A stretch of 43,474 bases of DNA from CAZIHO01 sp964538875 (GTDB lineage: Bacteria > Pseudomonadota > Gammaproteobacteria > Chromatiales > Chromatiaceae), in contig CAZIHO010000015.1 in NCBI GenBank assembly GCA_964538875.1, forward strand, positions 1-43,474, written 5' to 3'. The stretch's first letter is position 1. The number at the start of each line of letters is the position of its first letter. A program made the position numbers and the translations under genes. The notes under the pieces are model-generated. The model did not search any database, had not been told where the DNA came from, and saw only the letters and a program-made list of their open reading frames with translations. Shown piece by piece: positions 16,686-25,083 of the stretch.

Positions 16686-17687
16686 ATGAGCCTACCGCCC
16701 GCCATCCGCGCCCAGGAGCGGCTGCCGCCAGCCCTGTTCCTCATGGGTCCCACCGCCTCCGGCAAGACCGAATTGGCCCTGCGCCTAGTGGAGGCCTTTC
16801 CGGTGGCGATCATCAGCGTCGATTCGGTCCAGGTCTACCGGGGCCTGGACATTGGCAGCGCCAAACCCAGCGCCGACATCCTGGCGCGGGTGCCCCACCG
16901 GCTGATCGACATTCGGGACCCCAGCGAACCCTATTCAGCGGCGGAGTTCGCGGCGGACGCCCGGACCGCCATGGACGAGATCCAGGCGGCCGGCCAAATC
17001 CCCCTGCTGGTGGGGGGTACCGGTCTCTATTTCCGCGCCCTGGTCCAGGGTCTCGCGCCCCTGCCCACTGCCGACCCGGCGTTGCGCGCCCAATTACTGG
17101 CGGACGGCCAGGCCCAGGGCTGGCCGGCCCTGCACCAGCGCCTGGCGAACCTGGACCCGGTAGCAGCGGCCCGCATCCACCCCAACGATCCGCAACGCAT
17201 TCAACGGGCCTTGGAAGTCTGCCTCCTCACCGGTCGGCCCCTGTCCGCCCAGCAACGGGAAGCAGTGCCGGAGCCCCTGCCCTACCGGATCCTGCGGCTG
17301 GCGCGGGCGCCCCGGGACCGGGAACTGCTGCGGCGGCGGATCGCTGAACGTTTCGAGCAAATGCTGGTCCAGGGCCTAGAGGCGGAAGTACGCCAACTGC
17401 TGGCCCGGACCGATCTGCACCCAGGACTGCCGTCCCTGCGTAGCCTCGGCTACCGGCAGATGATCGGTTATCTGGATGGCACCTGGACTTGGGCACAGAT
17501 GCGGGAACAGGGCATCTTGGCCACGCGCCAATTCGCTAAACGCCAGTTAACCTGGCTGCGGGCGGAACCCCAGGTACATTGGCTGTTCGATGAAGAGGCG
17601 GATCCGGCCGGCCGGGCCATGGCCCTGGTGGACCATTGGCTGGCGAGGACGGAGCAGAGCGGAGCCGCGCGGGCAGAAGCCCATTAG
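16686..17687 (+). CDS. miaA: tRNA dimethylallyltransferase MiaA
   Basis: Transfers the isopentenyl group from DMAPP to A37 of tRNAs reading UNN codons. It has 333 residues with P-loop GPTASGKT at 21-28, SVDSVQVYRGLDIGSAKP, LLVGGTGLYFRAL and the C-terminal GYRQM and RQLTWLR motifs. The ATG directly follows the mutL stop codon, as in the standard mutL-miaA-hfq order. Nothing unusual. Confidence 0.97.
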   Translation: MSLPPAIRAQERLPPALFLMGPTASGKTELALRLVEAFPVAIISVDSVQVYRGLDIGSAKPSADILARVPHRLIDIRDPSEPYSAAEFAADARTAMDEIQAAGQIPLLVGGTGLYFRALVQGLAPLPTADPALRAQLLADGQAQGWPALHQRLANLDPVAAARIHPNDPQRIQRALEVCLLTGRPLSAQQREAVPEPLPYRILRLARAPRDRELLRRRIAERFEQMLVQGLEAEVRQLLARTDLHPGLPSLRSLGYRQMIGYLDGTWTWAQMREQGILATRQFAKRQLTWLRAEPQVHWLFDEEADPAGRAMALVDHWLARTEQSGAARAEAH

Positions 17688-17717
17688 CAAAACAACCGCC
17701 AGAATTGGAACGGAATA

Positions 17718-17726
17718 TGCTAAAAT
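17718..17726 (+). promoter_or_regulatory. Extended -10 promoter candidate for hfq
   Basis: TGCTAAAAT combines an extended -10 TGN element with TAAAAT (5 of 6 matches), 105 bases before the hfq start. No good -35 is seen 17 bases upstream, which extended -10 promoters tolerate. hfq commonly has its own promoters in this spacer in other gammaproteobacteria. Confidence 0.4.
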
Positions 17727-17750
17727 TCACAATTGATTGGTAATTTCCCG

Positions 17751-17784
17751 CGATTGGCGCACCTTCCCTATCTTGCGCTAATCG
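17751..17784 (+). promoter_or_regulatory. Stem-loop in the hfq leader
   Basis: Ten-base arms 17751-17760 and 17775-17784 pair throughout (one G-U) around a 14-base pyrimidine-rich loop. It sits downstream of the candidate promoter and 46 bases before the hfq start. Between stem and start lie three consecutive ARN triplets (17813-17821) running into the GGAG Shine-Dalgarno. Together these could be an Hfq autoregulation site; this is inference. Confidence 0.4.
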
Positions 17785-17830
17785 GCGGATTACTGACGTT
17801 TCTGAATCAACTAAGAACAAGGAGCACGAC

Positions 17831-18091
17831 ATGTCTAAGGGGCAGAGTCTACAAGACCCGTTCTTGAACACCCTTCGCAAGGAACGGGTACCCGTGTCCA
17901 TTTTCCTGGTCAACGGCATCAAGCTCCAGGGGCAAATCGAGTCATTCGACCAGTTTGTGGTGCTGCTGAAAAACACCGTCAGCCAAATGGTGTACAAGCA
18001 CGCCATCTCCACCGTGGTGCCGGCCCGCAATATCAAGGTTCCTCTGCAAGGGGGACCCTCGGACGATCAACAGGAACCCGGCAACTATTGA
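17831..18091 (+). CDS. hfq: RNA chaperone Hfq
   Basis: Hexameric Sm-like protein that pairs small RNAs with target mRNAs. It has 86 residues; the Sm1 motif (VPVSIFLVNGIKLQGQIESF) and Sm2 motif (YKHAISTVVP) are intact, including Gln9 and Phe40-equivalent proximal and rim residues (KGQSLQDPFL). GGAG at 17821-17824 gives a good ribosome-binding site. The C-terminal tail is short (about 15 residues). Standard position between miaA and hflX. Confidence 0.98.
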   Translation: MSKGQSLQDPFLNTLRKERVPVSIFLVNGIKLQGQIESFDQFVVLLKNTVSQMVYKHAISTVVPARNIKVPLQGGPSDDQQEPGNY

Positions 18092-18186
18092 TGGGCTCCG
18101 CGCCGGTGGCCTGGCCGGCCTGCCAGGCCCAAGCCGTCTTGGCGGAACAATCCCCCGCCGCCCCGCGTGGCGCACGGCCCTAGCCC

Positions 18187-19503
18187 ATGCCAAATTCTCC
18201 TGACAGCCGGGAGCAGGTACTGCTGGTCCAAATCGACCGGGGCGACGGCAACGACGCCGCCGACCTGGAAGAATTTCAACTGCTGGCCGAATCGGCCGGT
18301 GCTGAACTGGTGGGCGTGGCCCACGGCAATGTCCGGGGCATGCCGGATCCCCGCTTTTACATCGGCAGCGGCAAGGCGGAGGAAATCGCCACCCAAGTAG
18401 CGGATGACAGCGTGGACCTAGTGCTGTGCAACGCGGACCTGAGTCCGAGCCAGGAACGCAATCTGGAACGGGTCTTCAAGTGCCGGGTACTAGACCGCAC
18501 CGGCCTCATCCTGGACATCTTTGCCCAGCGCGCCCGCTCCTTCGAGGGCAAGTTGCAGGTGGAATTGGCCCAACTTCAGCACCTCTCCACCCGGTTGGTG
18601 CGGGGCTGGACCCACTTGGAACGGCAAAAGGGCGGCATCGGCCTGCGGGGACCCGGCGAAACCCAGCTCGAAACCGACCGGCGCCTGCTCGGCCATCGGA
18701 TTACGGTCCTCAAGCGGCGCCTGGAGCGGGTATCCCTGCACCGCGCCCAGGGCCGCCGCCATCGAGCCCGCAACCGGGTCCCTACGGTGTCCCTGGTGGG
18801 CTATACCAACGCCGGCAAATCCACCCTGTTCAACCGGCTCACCACCGCCTCGGTGCTGGTAGCGGATCAGTTGTTCGCCACCCTGGACCCCACGCTGCGA
18901 CGCATCCCGCTGCCCAACGGCGCGGAGGCCATCCTGGCGGACACGGTGGGCTTCATCCAGCGCCTGCCCCACGACTTGGTAGCGGCGTTCCGCTCCACCC
19001 TGGAGGAATCCAGCTCGGCGACGCTGCTGTTGCACCTGATAGACGCCTCCAGTCCGGAGCGCGCCCTGCGCATCGAACAGGTGGATGAGGTATTGCAGGA
19101 GATTGGCGCCGGCCAGGTTCCCCAAATCCGGGTGTACAACAAGTTAGACTTGCTGCCAGACGCCCAACCCCGCCTAGAGCGGGATGCGGACGGACGGCCC
19201 CGGGAAGTCTGGGTCTCGGCCCACACCGGCGCCGGGCTGGATCTGTTGCTGGAGGCCATCCAGATCCATCTGCGGCCCGGCGCACGACGCCACCGGGTCC
19301 GTCTGGAAAGCGGCGATGGCCGTCTCCGGGCGCGCCTGTTCGCCGAGGGACACGTGTTGGCAGACCGGAGCCGGGATGACGGCGGCTGGGAACTGGAAAT
19401 CGAGCTACCGCCGGCGGACCTGGAGCGCCTGCTGCGCCAGGAACAGGTCCTGGGCGAGCGTTTGCAAGAGGGGGACAGCGACCCCGCCGGGGACCGGGTC
19501 TGA
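18187..19503 (+). CDS. hflX: Ribosome-associated GTPase HflX
   Basis: GTPase that splits stalled or hibernating 70S ribosomes. It has 438 residues: N-terminal HflX domain with the glycine-rich linker GGIGLRGPGETQLETDRR (about 149-166), then the G domain with G1 GYTNAGKS at 205-212, DTVGFI (G3) and NKLD (G4), and a C-terminal domain. No clear Shine-Dalgarno precedes the ATG at 18187, and 95 bases separate it from hfq. The following leader to hflK is unusually long and structured. Confidence 0.97.
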   Translation: MPNSPDSREQVLLVQIDRGDGNDAADLEEFQLLAESAGAELVGVAHGNVRGMPDPRFYIGSGKAEEIATQVADDSVDLVLCNADLSPSQERNLERVFKCRVLDRTGLILDIFAQRARSFEGKLQVELAQLQHLSTRLVRGWTHLERQKGGIGLRGPGETQLETDRRLLGHRITVLKRRLERVSLHRAQGRRHRARNRVPTVSLVGYTNAGKSTLFNRLTTASVLVADQLFATLDPTLRRIPLPNGAEAILADTVGFIQRLPHDLVAAFRSTLEESSSATLLLHLIDASSPERALRIEQVDEVLQEIGAGQVPQIRVYNKLDLLPDAQPRLERDADGRPREVWVSAHTGAGLDLLLEAIQIHLRPGARRHRVRLESGDGRLRARLFAEGHVLADRSRDDGGWELEIELPPADLERLLRQEQVLGERLQEGDSDPAGDRV

Positions 19504-19598
19504 GTTCGGCGCGAATCCGGCGCACGGTAAACCGGGATGACGCCAAGTCGTTCCCGCTTGCCCCGCCCCAGCCAGCGCCCCTAGAATTCGACCCTTGG

Positions 19599-19663
19599 TT
19601 TTTTTACGACGGCCCGCCGGCGCCGGCTTCCTCCTGCGAGGAAAAATCCGAGGGACGGCGGGC
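19599..19663 (+). promoter_or_regulatory. Structured leader before hflK
   Basis: A run of seven T (19599-19605) is followed by a nested fold: an outer 8-bp stem (19612-19619 with 19656-19663) encloses a 6-bp hairpin TTCCTC/GAGGAA (19628-19643) with loop CTGC. The hflK ribosome-binding site GGGAG comes about 17 bases after the outer stem. Could be an RNA control element or a processing site; nothing shows which. Confidence 0.35.
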
Positions 19664-19690
19664 TACCACCAGGTACTTTGGGAGTATTCC

Positions 19691-20860
19691 ATGGCGTGGA
19701 ACGAGCCGGGCGGCGGCAACAAGGACCCTTGGAGCGGCAAGGGCGGCGATCAGGGGCCCCCGGAATTAGACGAAGTGGTCCGCAAACTGCAAGAAAAGCT
19801 GAGCGGACTCTTCGACAAGGGTCGTGGCCGCCGTTCTGGCGGTGATTCCGGTGGACCCGGAGGCGGTGTTGGCTTGCCGGGTGGCGGGTCCATCAGCCTC
19901 GGCATCATCGGCGGAATACTATTCGCAGTATGGCTGGGATCCGGCATTTACATCATCGAACCCGCCGAGCGGGGCGTGGTGCTGCAGTTCGGCGCCTATA
20001 AGGAAGTCACCCAACCCGGACCCCATTGGCGGCTGCCGCTGCCCATCGAGCAACATACCAAGGTCAACGTGGATCAGGTGAGTTCCTTCCGGCACTCGGC
20101 GCAAATGTTGACCCGGGATGAGAACATCGTGGACTTCGAGGTGACGGTCCAGTACCGGGTCCAGGATCCGGCGGATTTCCTGTTCCAGGACCAAAACCCG
20201 GAAAAAACCCTGAAGGACGCCACCGAGACCATGGTCCGGGAGATCATCGGCAAGAGTAAGCTGGACTTCATCCTCACCGAGGGCCGGGGTCGAGTCTCCA
20301 CCGAAATTCAAGAGGGGGTCCAGGGCCTCATCGATCAATACAAGACTGGCTTGCAGATCACCAGCATCAACATGCAACCGGCCAAGCCGCCGGAACAGGT
20401 CAAGAGCGCCTTCGATGACGCCATCAAGGCACGGGAGGACAAGGAACGGCTGGAAAACCAGGCCCAGGCCTATTCCAACCAAGTATTACCCCAGGCCCGG
20501 GGCGAGGGTGCCCGCATCATCGCCGACGCCATGGCCTACCGGGATAAATCCATCGCCGAGGCGGAGGGTGAAAGCGCCCGCTTCGTGGCCGTGTTACGCC
20601 AATACCTCAAGGCGCCGGAAGTGACCCGCCAGCGCCTGTACCTGGAAACTCTGGAGACCGTGTTCACCCAGTCCAGAAAAGTGCTGGTGGACGTAAAAAA
20701 TAGCGGCAACCTGATGTATCTGCCCCTGGACAAGATCCTCGCCGCCCCCAATCCGGAAGAGGCAAGCGAGCGAACGGCGGCGGCGGAACCCCGCGTCCAG
20801 CCGGACACGTCCCACCAACCCGCCGCCCGGGATGCTGACCGCGGCCGGAGGACACGCTGA
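19691..20860 (+). CDS. hflK: FtsH protease modulator HflK
   Basis: SPFH/prohibitin-type membrane protein that, with HflC, forms the large periplasmic cage around the FtsH protease. It has 389 residues from the ATG at 19691 (GGGAG about 6 bases upstream). A Gly-rich cytoplasmic N-terminus (MAWNEPGGGNKDPW) leads to one membrane helix (about 72-93), then the SPFH domain with PAERGVVLQFG and a long coiled-coil region, ending in a variable Ala/Pro tail. Its stop overlaps the hflC start (TGATG). Confidence 0.96.
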   Translation: MAWNEPGGGNKDPWSGKGGDQGPPELDEVVRKLQEKLSGLFDKGRGRRSGGDSGGPGGGVGLPGGGSISLGIIGGILFAVWLGSGIYIIEPAERGVVLQFGAYKEVTQPGPHWRLPLPIEQHTKVNVDQVSSFRHSAQMLTRDENIVDFEVTVQYRVQDPADFLFQDQNPEKTLKDATETMVREIIGKSKLDFILTEGRGRVSTEIQEGVQGLIDQYKTGLQITSINMQPAKPPEQVKSAFDDAIKAREDKERLENQAQAYSNQVLPQARGEGARIIADAMAYRDKSIAEAEGESARFVAVLRQYLKAPEVTRQRLYLETLETVFTQSRKVLVDVKNSGNLMYLPLDKILAAPNPEEASERTAAAEPRVQPDTSHQPAARDADRGRRTR

Positions 20861-21729
20861 TGAATCCTTCCAAACTGCTGGTGCCGGTGGGCCTGGCCCT
20901 GCTGGGCGTGGTGGTCTACGCCTGTACCTTTGTGGTCAACCAATGGGAGATGGCCCTCAAGCTGCGCTTGGGTGAAATCATCGCCACCGATTACCAACCC
21001 GGCATCCATTGGATGGTGCCCATGCTCAACACGGTGGTCAAATTCGACGGGCGCATCCAAACCCTGGACTCGCGGCCGGAACGCTTCCTGACCATCGAGA
21101 AAAAGGACGTGATCGTCGACTCCTACGCCAAATGGCGTATTACCGACGTGGCCCAGTTTTACCGGGCCACCGGCGGCAGTTCCGCCAAAACCGGGCGTCT
21201 GATGTCGGAGCGGATCAACACCAGCTTGCGGGATGAATTCGGCAAGCGCACCATCCAAGAGGTGGTTTCCGGGGACCGGACCGAGATCATGTCCCTGCTC
21301 ACCAAGGACCTGGACTTGAAGACCAATGAACTGGGGGTGGAGATCGTCGACATCCGGGTCAAGCGCATCGACTTGCCGCCGGAAGTGAGTGAATCAGTGT
21401 ACGAGCGCATGCGCGCCGAGCGGGAGCGGGTCGCCAAGGACCTGCGCGCCCAGGGCGGGGAAGCCGCCGAGCGCATCCGGGCCGACGCGGATCGCCAGCG
21501 TACCGTGACACTGGCCGAGGCCTATAAACAATCCGAGGAATTGCGGGGCGAAGGGGACGCCAAGGCGGCGGAGATTTATGCGACTGCCTTCCAGCAAAAC
21601 GCCGAGTTTTATAGCTTTTACCGCAGCCTAAACGCCTATCGGGAAACCTTTGGCAAAGGCGGTGGCCTGCTGGTGGTGGAACCCGACATGGAATTCTTCC
21701 GCTATCTTAAAAATCAGAAGGGGCAGTGA
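20860..21729 (+). CDS. hflC: FtsH protease modulator HflC
   Basis: Partner of HflK in the HflKC-FtsH complex. It has 289 residues: N-terminal membrane helix (about 7-25), SPFH domain starting VVNQWEMALKLRLGEI, coiled coil with ERMRAERERVAKDLRAQGGE, and the C-terminal ATAFQQNAEFYSFYRSLNAY segment typical of HflC. The start overlaps the hflK stop by one base, so they should be translated together in equal amounts. Confidence 0.97.
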   Translation: MNPSKLLVPVGLALLGVVVYACTFVVNQWEMALKLRLGEIIATDYQPGIHWMVPMLNTVVKFDGRIQTLDSRPERFLTIEKKDVIVDSYAKWRITDVAQFYRATGGSSAKTGRLMSERINTSLRDEFGKRTIQEVVSGDRTEIMSLLTKDLDLKTNELGVEIVDIRVKRIDLPPEVSESVYERMRAERERVAKDLRAQGGEAAERIRADADRQRTVTLAEAYKQSEELRGEGDAKAAEIYATAFQQNAEFYSFYRSLNAYRETFGKGGGLLVVEPDMEFFRYLKNQKGQ

Positions 21730-21796
21730 GGCGCGGCCCCATTCCGGCCAGCATCGCGCCCACACGGTTTGCCGCCATCCCGGCTGGGATGGCACC

Positions 21797-21823
21797 TGCC
21801 GGGCCTAGGCCCGGCATTTTTTT
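21797..21823 (+). terminator. Rho-independent terminator after hflC
   Basis: The palindromic stem TGCCGGGC with loop CTAG and its complement (21797-21816) is followed at once by seven T (21817-21823). It is the best classical intrinsic terminator in the window. Oddly, it ends only 10 bases before the start of the next co-directional gene (DUF2065), so it may act as an attenuator. Confidence 0.8.
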
Positions 21824-21833
21824 GGGGATCGGG

Positions 21834-22019
21834 ATGTGGACTGACCTGTTGGCGGCCGTCGCACTGATGCTGGTGATCGAGGGGATTTGGCCCTTTTTAA
21901 ATCCCCGCCACCTACGGGAGGCGCTATTACAAATCGTGGCCTTGGATGACCGGGCGCTGCGTATCCTGGGTCTGGTCAGCATGATGGCCGGGGTGATCCT
22001 GCTGTACCTGGTGCGCTGA
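21834..22019 (+). CDS. DUF2065 small membrane protein (YjeT-like)
   Basis: 61-residue inner-membrane protein with two hydrophobic segments, MWTDLLAAVALMLVIEGIWP and a C-terminal ILGLVSMMAGVILLYLV, separated by a short polar part with NPRHLRE. This matches the DUF2065/YjeT family always found between hflC and purA in gammaproteobacteria. The ATG at 21834 is preferred to upstream in-frame codons because it follows GGGGATCGGG and gives the family length. Function unknown; the context suggests a link with HflKC or the membrane. Confidence 0.88.
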   Translation: MWTDLLAAVALMLVIEGIWPFLNPRHLREALLQIVALDDRALRILGLVSMMAGVILLYLVR

Positions 22020-22112
22020 CACCACTGAGGTACGGACCCCCGGATTGTGGTAATTTTGCGAGCCTAAGCCCCCGGCGGGCACGGCATTGAACAAGGTGGA
22101 AACGAGGTAGAG

Positions 22113-23408
22113 ATGGGCAAGAACCTGGTCGTAATCGGGACCCAATGGGGTGACGAAGGCAAGGGCAAGGTGGTGGATATGCTCACCGACCGGGTCCAGG
22201 CGGTGGTGCGTTTTCAAGGGGGTCACAACGCCGGCCATACCCTGGTCATCGACGGCCGCAAGACCGTGTTGCACCTGGTGCCGTCCGGCATTCTGCGGGA
22301 CGGCGTGCGTTGTTTGATCGGCAACGGCGTGGTGCTGTCGCCGGAAGCCCTGCTGGCGGAAATCGCCACCTTGGAGGCGGCGGGCGTGCCGGCCCGGGAG
22401 CGGCTGTTGATTAGCGATGCCTGCCCCCTGATCCTGTCCTATCACGTGGCCCTGGACCAGGCCCGTGAACGGGCCCGGGGCGCCAAGGCCATCGGCACCA
22501 CCGGGCGCGGCATCGGCCCTGCCTACGAGGACAAGGTGTCCCGGCGCGGCTTGCGGCTTGGGGACCTGCGGGACCCGGCCCTGTTCCAGGAACGGCTGCG
22601 GGAAGTCATGGACTATCACAATTTTGTGCTGGTCCAGTATTTCCACGCTGAGCCCCTGGATTACCAGCAGGTGCTGGATACTGCCAGCGCCCAGGTTGAA
22701 CAGCTGCTGCCCATGACCACCGACGTGACCGGCCTCTTGCACCGGCTGCGCCGGGACGGCGCCAATATGCTGTTCGAGGGCGCCCAGGGCACTCTGTTAG
22801 ACATCGACCATGGCACCTATCCGTTCGTCACCTCCTCCACCACTACCGCGGGCGGCGCGGCGGCGGGCAGTGGCATCGGTCCCAAGGACCTGGACTACCT
22901 GCTCGGCATCGTCAAGGCCTATACCACCCGGGTAGGCGGCGGCCCCTTCCCCACCGAGTTGTTCGACGCGGTGGGCGACCATCTGGGTGCCAAGGGCCAG
23001 GAGTTTGGCGCCACCACCGGGCGCAAGCGGCGCTGCGGCTGGTTGGACGCGGTGGCCTTGCGGCGTTCCTTTGACATCAACAGCATCAGCGGCCTCTGCA
23101 TCACCAAGCTGGACGTGCTGGATGGCTTGGACACTCTCAAGATCTGCACCTCCTACGGCCTGGACGGCGACACCCTGGACGACCTACCCAACGGCGCCGA
23201 GCGTCTGGCCCGCTGCCAGCCCAACTACCTGGAACTGCCGGGCTGGTCCGAGTCCACCATGGGCGTGCGGGATCTGGAACAACTCCCAGCCAACGCACGC
23301 CGGTACCTGGACACCATCGAGGAGCTCTGCGGGCGCCCGATCCACCTCATTTCGACCGGACCGGACCGGGCGGAAACCATCGTGGTACGCAACCCCTTTG
23401 ACGTCTGA
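22113..23408 (+). CDS. purA: Adenylosuccinate synthetase
   Basis: First committed step of AMP synthesis: IMP, aspartate and GTP to adenylosuccinate. It has 431 residues with the N-terminal GTP loop GDEGKGKVVD (catalytic Asp and Lys), GGHNAGHT, TTGRGIGPAYEDK, and the TTTGRKRRCGW/STGPDR region near the C-terminus. GAGGTAGAG directly precedes the ATG. Position after hflKC-DUF2065 is standard, although hisZ, common here in other proteobacteria, is absent. Confidence 0.98.
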   Translation: MGKNLVVIGTQWGDEGKGKVVDMLTDRVQAVVRFQGGHNAGHTLVIDGRKTVLHLVPSGILRDGVRCLIGNGVVLSPEALLAEIATLEAAGVPARERLLISDACPLILSYHVALDQARERARGAKAIGTTGRGIGPAYEDKVSRRGLRLGDLRDPALFQERLREVMDYHNFVLVQYFHAEPLDYQQVLDTASAQVEQLLPMTTDVTGLLHRLRRDGANMLFEGAQGTLLDIDHGTYPFVTSSTTTAGGAAAGSGIGPKDLDYLLGIVKAYTTRVGGGPFPTELFDAVGDHLGAKGQEFGATTGRKRRCGWLDAVALRRSFDINSISGLCITKLDVLDGLDTLKICTSYGLDGDTLDDLPNGAERLARCQPNYLELPGWSESTMGVRDLEQLPANARRYLDTIEELCGRPIHLISTGPDRAETIVVRNPFDV

Positions 23409-23436
23409 GCCACGTCCCTAACCAATGGAGTAGCCC

Positions 23437-24618
23437 ATGGCCGACGATGAATACACCGAGATCACCAGTCAGTCCTGGGGTAGCCGCATCAAAGGCTCCC
23501 TATCCGGGACCCTGATCGGATTGATTTTGTTTCTCGGCGCCTTCCCCCTGTTGTTTTGGAACGAGGGCCGGGCGGTTCGCACCGCCAAGGCCCTGGACGA
23601 AGGGGCGGGAATCGTCATCTCGGTGAGCCCGGACCAAGTGCAAGCCGCCAATCAGGGCAAGCTAGTGCATCTGTCCGGCACCCCTGCCACGGAAGAAACC
23701 CTGTCCGACCCCCTATTCGGCGTGCGGGAGCGGGCGCTCAAGCTGCGCCGGGTGGTGGAGATGTACCAGTGGCAAGAGAGTAGCCGCTCGGAGACCAAGG
23801 AAAAGCTGGGCGGCGGCACCGAAACCCACACCACCTATAGCTATAGCCGCACCTGGGTGGACCATCCGGTCAGTTCATCCGGGTTTAAGAAGCCGGACGG
23901 CCACCAGAACCCAGGGGAGTTTCCCTTCAAGGCCGAGTCAAGCCAGGCCAAGGAGGTGACGTTGGGCGCGTTCCGATTGTCCGCCGGCCAGGTGGCGAGC
24001 CTATCCCATTACCAGCAGATTATCCCCACCCCAGAAGTGGTGGCCCAGGCGCGGACCGTTCAATCCCGCCGGGTAACCCAGGAAGGCAGCAACCTCATCT
24101 TGGGGGATCGGCCCGCCGAACCCCAGGTGGGTGATCTGCGGGTGCGCTTCGAGGCGGTCAAGCCGGAGCCCATCAGCCTGGTCGCCCAGCAACAGGGCAA
24201 TAGCTTTGTCCCCTACCAGGCCAGATCCGGGGCGGACGTGGATCTGCTGGACTACGGGATCAAGACGCCGGAAGCCATGTTTAAGGCCGCCCAGGACGAG
24301 AATAAAGTCTTGACTTGGGTAATACGCCTAGTGGGCGCCCTGGTCATGTTCATCGGCTTACGTGCCCTGCTGGGGGTCCTGGAGAGCTTGGCGGCGGTGA
24401 TCCCTTTCCTGGGCAGCCTAGTAGGCTTCGGCATCAGTCTGGTGGCCGGAGTATTAGCCCTGTCCCTGTCCCTGGTCACTATCGGCATCGCCTGGATCTT
24501 CTACCGGCCTCTGCTGGGCAGCATTCTGTTGGCCGGCGCCGCCCTGGCCCTGTTCGGTCTCAAGGGTGCACGCCGGACACCGGCGGTGGCGGCCGCGCGT
24601 AGCCAATCCATGCCCTGA
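23437..24618 (+). CDS. TMEM43/DUF1625 family membrane protein
   Basis: 393-residue integral membrane protein: one N-terminal membrane helix (about 24-42, LIGLILFLGAFPLLFWNEGRA), a large extracytoplasmic domain of about 240 residues (with SGTPATEETLSDPLFGV and YSRTWVDHPV), and three or four C-terminal membrane helices (about 290-385). This arrangement and the NEGRAVRTAKALDEG motif are those of bacterial homologues of eukaryotic TMEM43/LUMA. Function in bacteria is unknown. It starts 28 bases after purA and is probably in the same transcript. Confidence 0.85.
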   Translation: MADDEYTEITSQSWGSRIKGSLSGTLIGLILFLGAFPLLFWNEGRAVRTAKALDEGAGIVISVSPDQVQAANQGKLVHLSGTPATEETLSDPLFGVRERALKLRRVVEMYQWQESSRSETKEKLGGGTETHTTYSYSRTWVDHPVSSSGFKKPDGHQNPGEFPFKAESSQAKEVTLGAFRLSAGQVASLSHYQQIIPTPEVVAQARTVQSRRVTQEGSNLILGDRPAEPQVGDLRVRFEAVKPEPISLVAQQQGNSFVPYQARSGADVDLLDYGIKTPEAMFKAAQDENKVLTWVIRLVGALVMFIGLRALLGVLESLAAVIPFLGSLVGFGISLVAGVLALSLSLVTIGIAWIFYRPLLGSILLAGAALALFGLKGARRTPAVAAARSQSMP

Positions 24619-24649
24619 GACTGGGAAAGCTTGTCTCGCCAATGAACCA

Positions 24650-24667
24650 GGCGGGCCCCAGCCCGCC
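24650..24667 (+). terminator. Hairpin after the TMEM43-like gene
   Basis: A perfect 7-base stem (GGCGGGC with GCCCGCC) closes a CCCA loop, 20 bases before the CZB gene start. No U-tract. Could end the superoperon transcript; weak evidence. Confidence 0.35.
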
Positions 24668-24687
24668 CCACCCGATTAGGACCCTCC

Positions 24688-25041
24688 ATGGACTTACGCA
24701 CCGCCGTTCAGATCCATACCGATTGGAAGATCCGCTTTCGCGCCACCATCCAAAAACAGGAGCGCATAGATTCCCTAGCCATCGGCCGGGAGGATTGTTG
24801 CGAGTTCGGCACCTGGCTGAACGGCGAGGGCAAGGCCCATTTTGGCTCCTTGCCCCACTTCGGCGCCTGCGCCACCGCCCATGTCCTATTTCACCAGGAA
24901 GCGGGCAAAGTGGCCGCCGCCATCAATGGGCGCAACTACGCGGGGGCGGAAGCCATGCTCGCCCTAGGCTCAAGCTACTCCTCGGCGTCCAACGGGGTGA
25001 CCCAGGCCATCATGCGCCTGTTCAAGGAAATCGGCTCTTAA
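24688..25041 (+). CDS. Stand-alone CZB zinc-binding sensor domain protein
   Basis: 117-residue soluble protein that consists of little more than a chemoreceptor zinc-binding (CZB) domain. The ligand pattern is complete: His10 (HTDWK), Cys38 in CCEFGTW, and His65 and His69 in HVLFH. CZB domains bind zinc and respond to zinc or hypochlorous acid, usually at the end of chemoreceptors or diguanylate cyclases. Here there is no fused output domain, so it would have to act in trans. No chemotaxis or cyclic-di-GMP gene is adjacent. Confidence 0.88.
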   Translation: MDLRTAVQIHTDWKIRFRATIQKQERIDSLAIGREDCCEFGTWLNGEGKAHFGSLPHFGACATAHVLFHQEAGKVAAAINGRNYAGAEAMLALGSSYSSASNGVTQAIMRLFKEIGS

Positions 25042-25052
25042 TTCGCTGCCTA

Positions 25053-25075
25053 CCCCGGCGCGCCCTGCACCGGGG
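25053..25075. terminator. Hairpin between convergent genes
   Basis: Nine-base arms (25053-25061 and 25067-25075) pair at 8 of 9 positions with loop GCCCT, in the 42-base junction between the CZB gene and the facing minus-strand gene. No U-tract. Bidirectional terminator candidate. Confidence 0.45.
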
Positions 25076-25083
25076 CTGACTCC

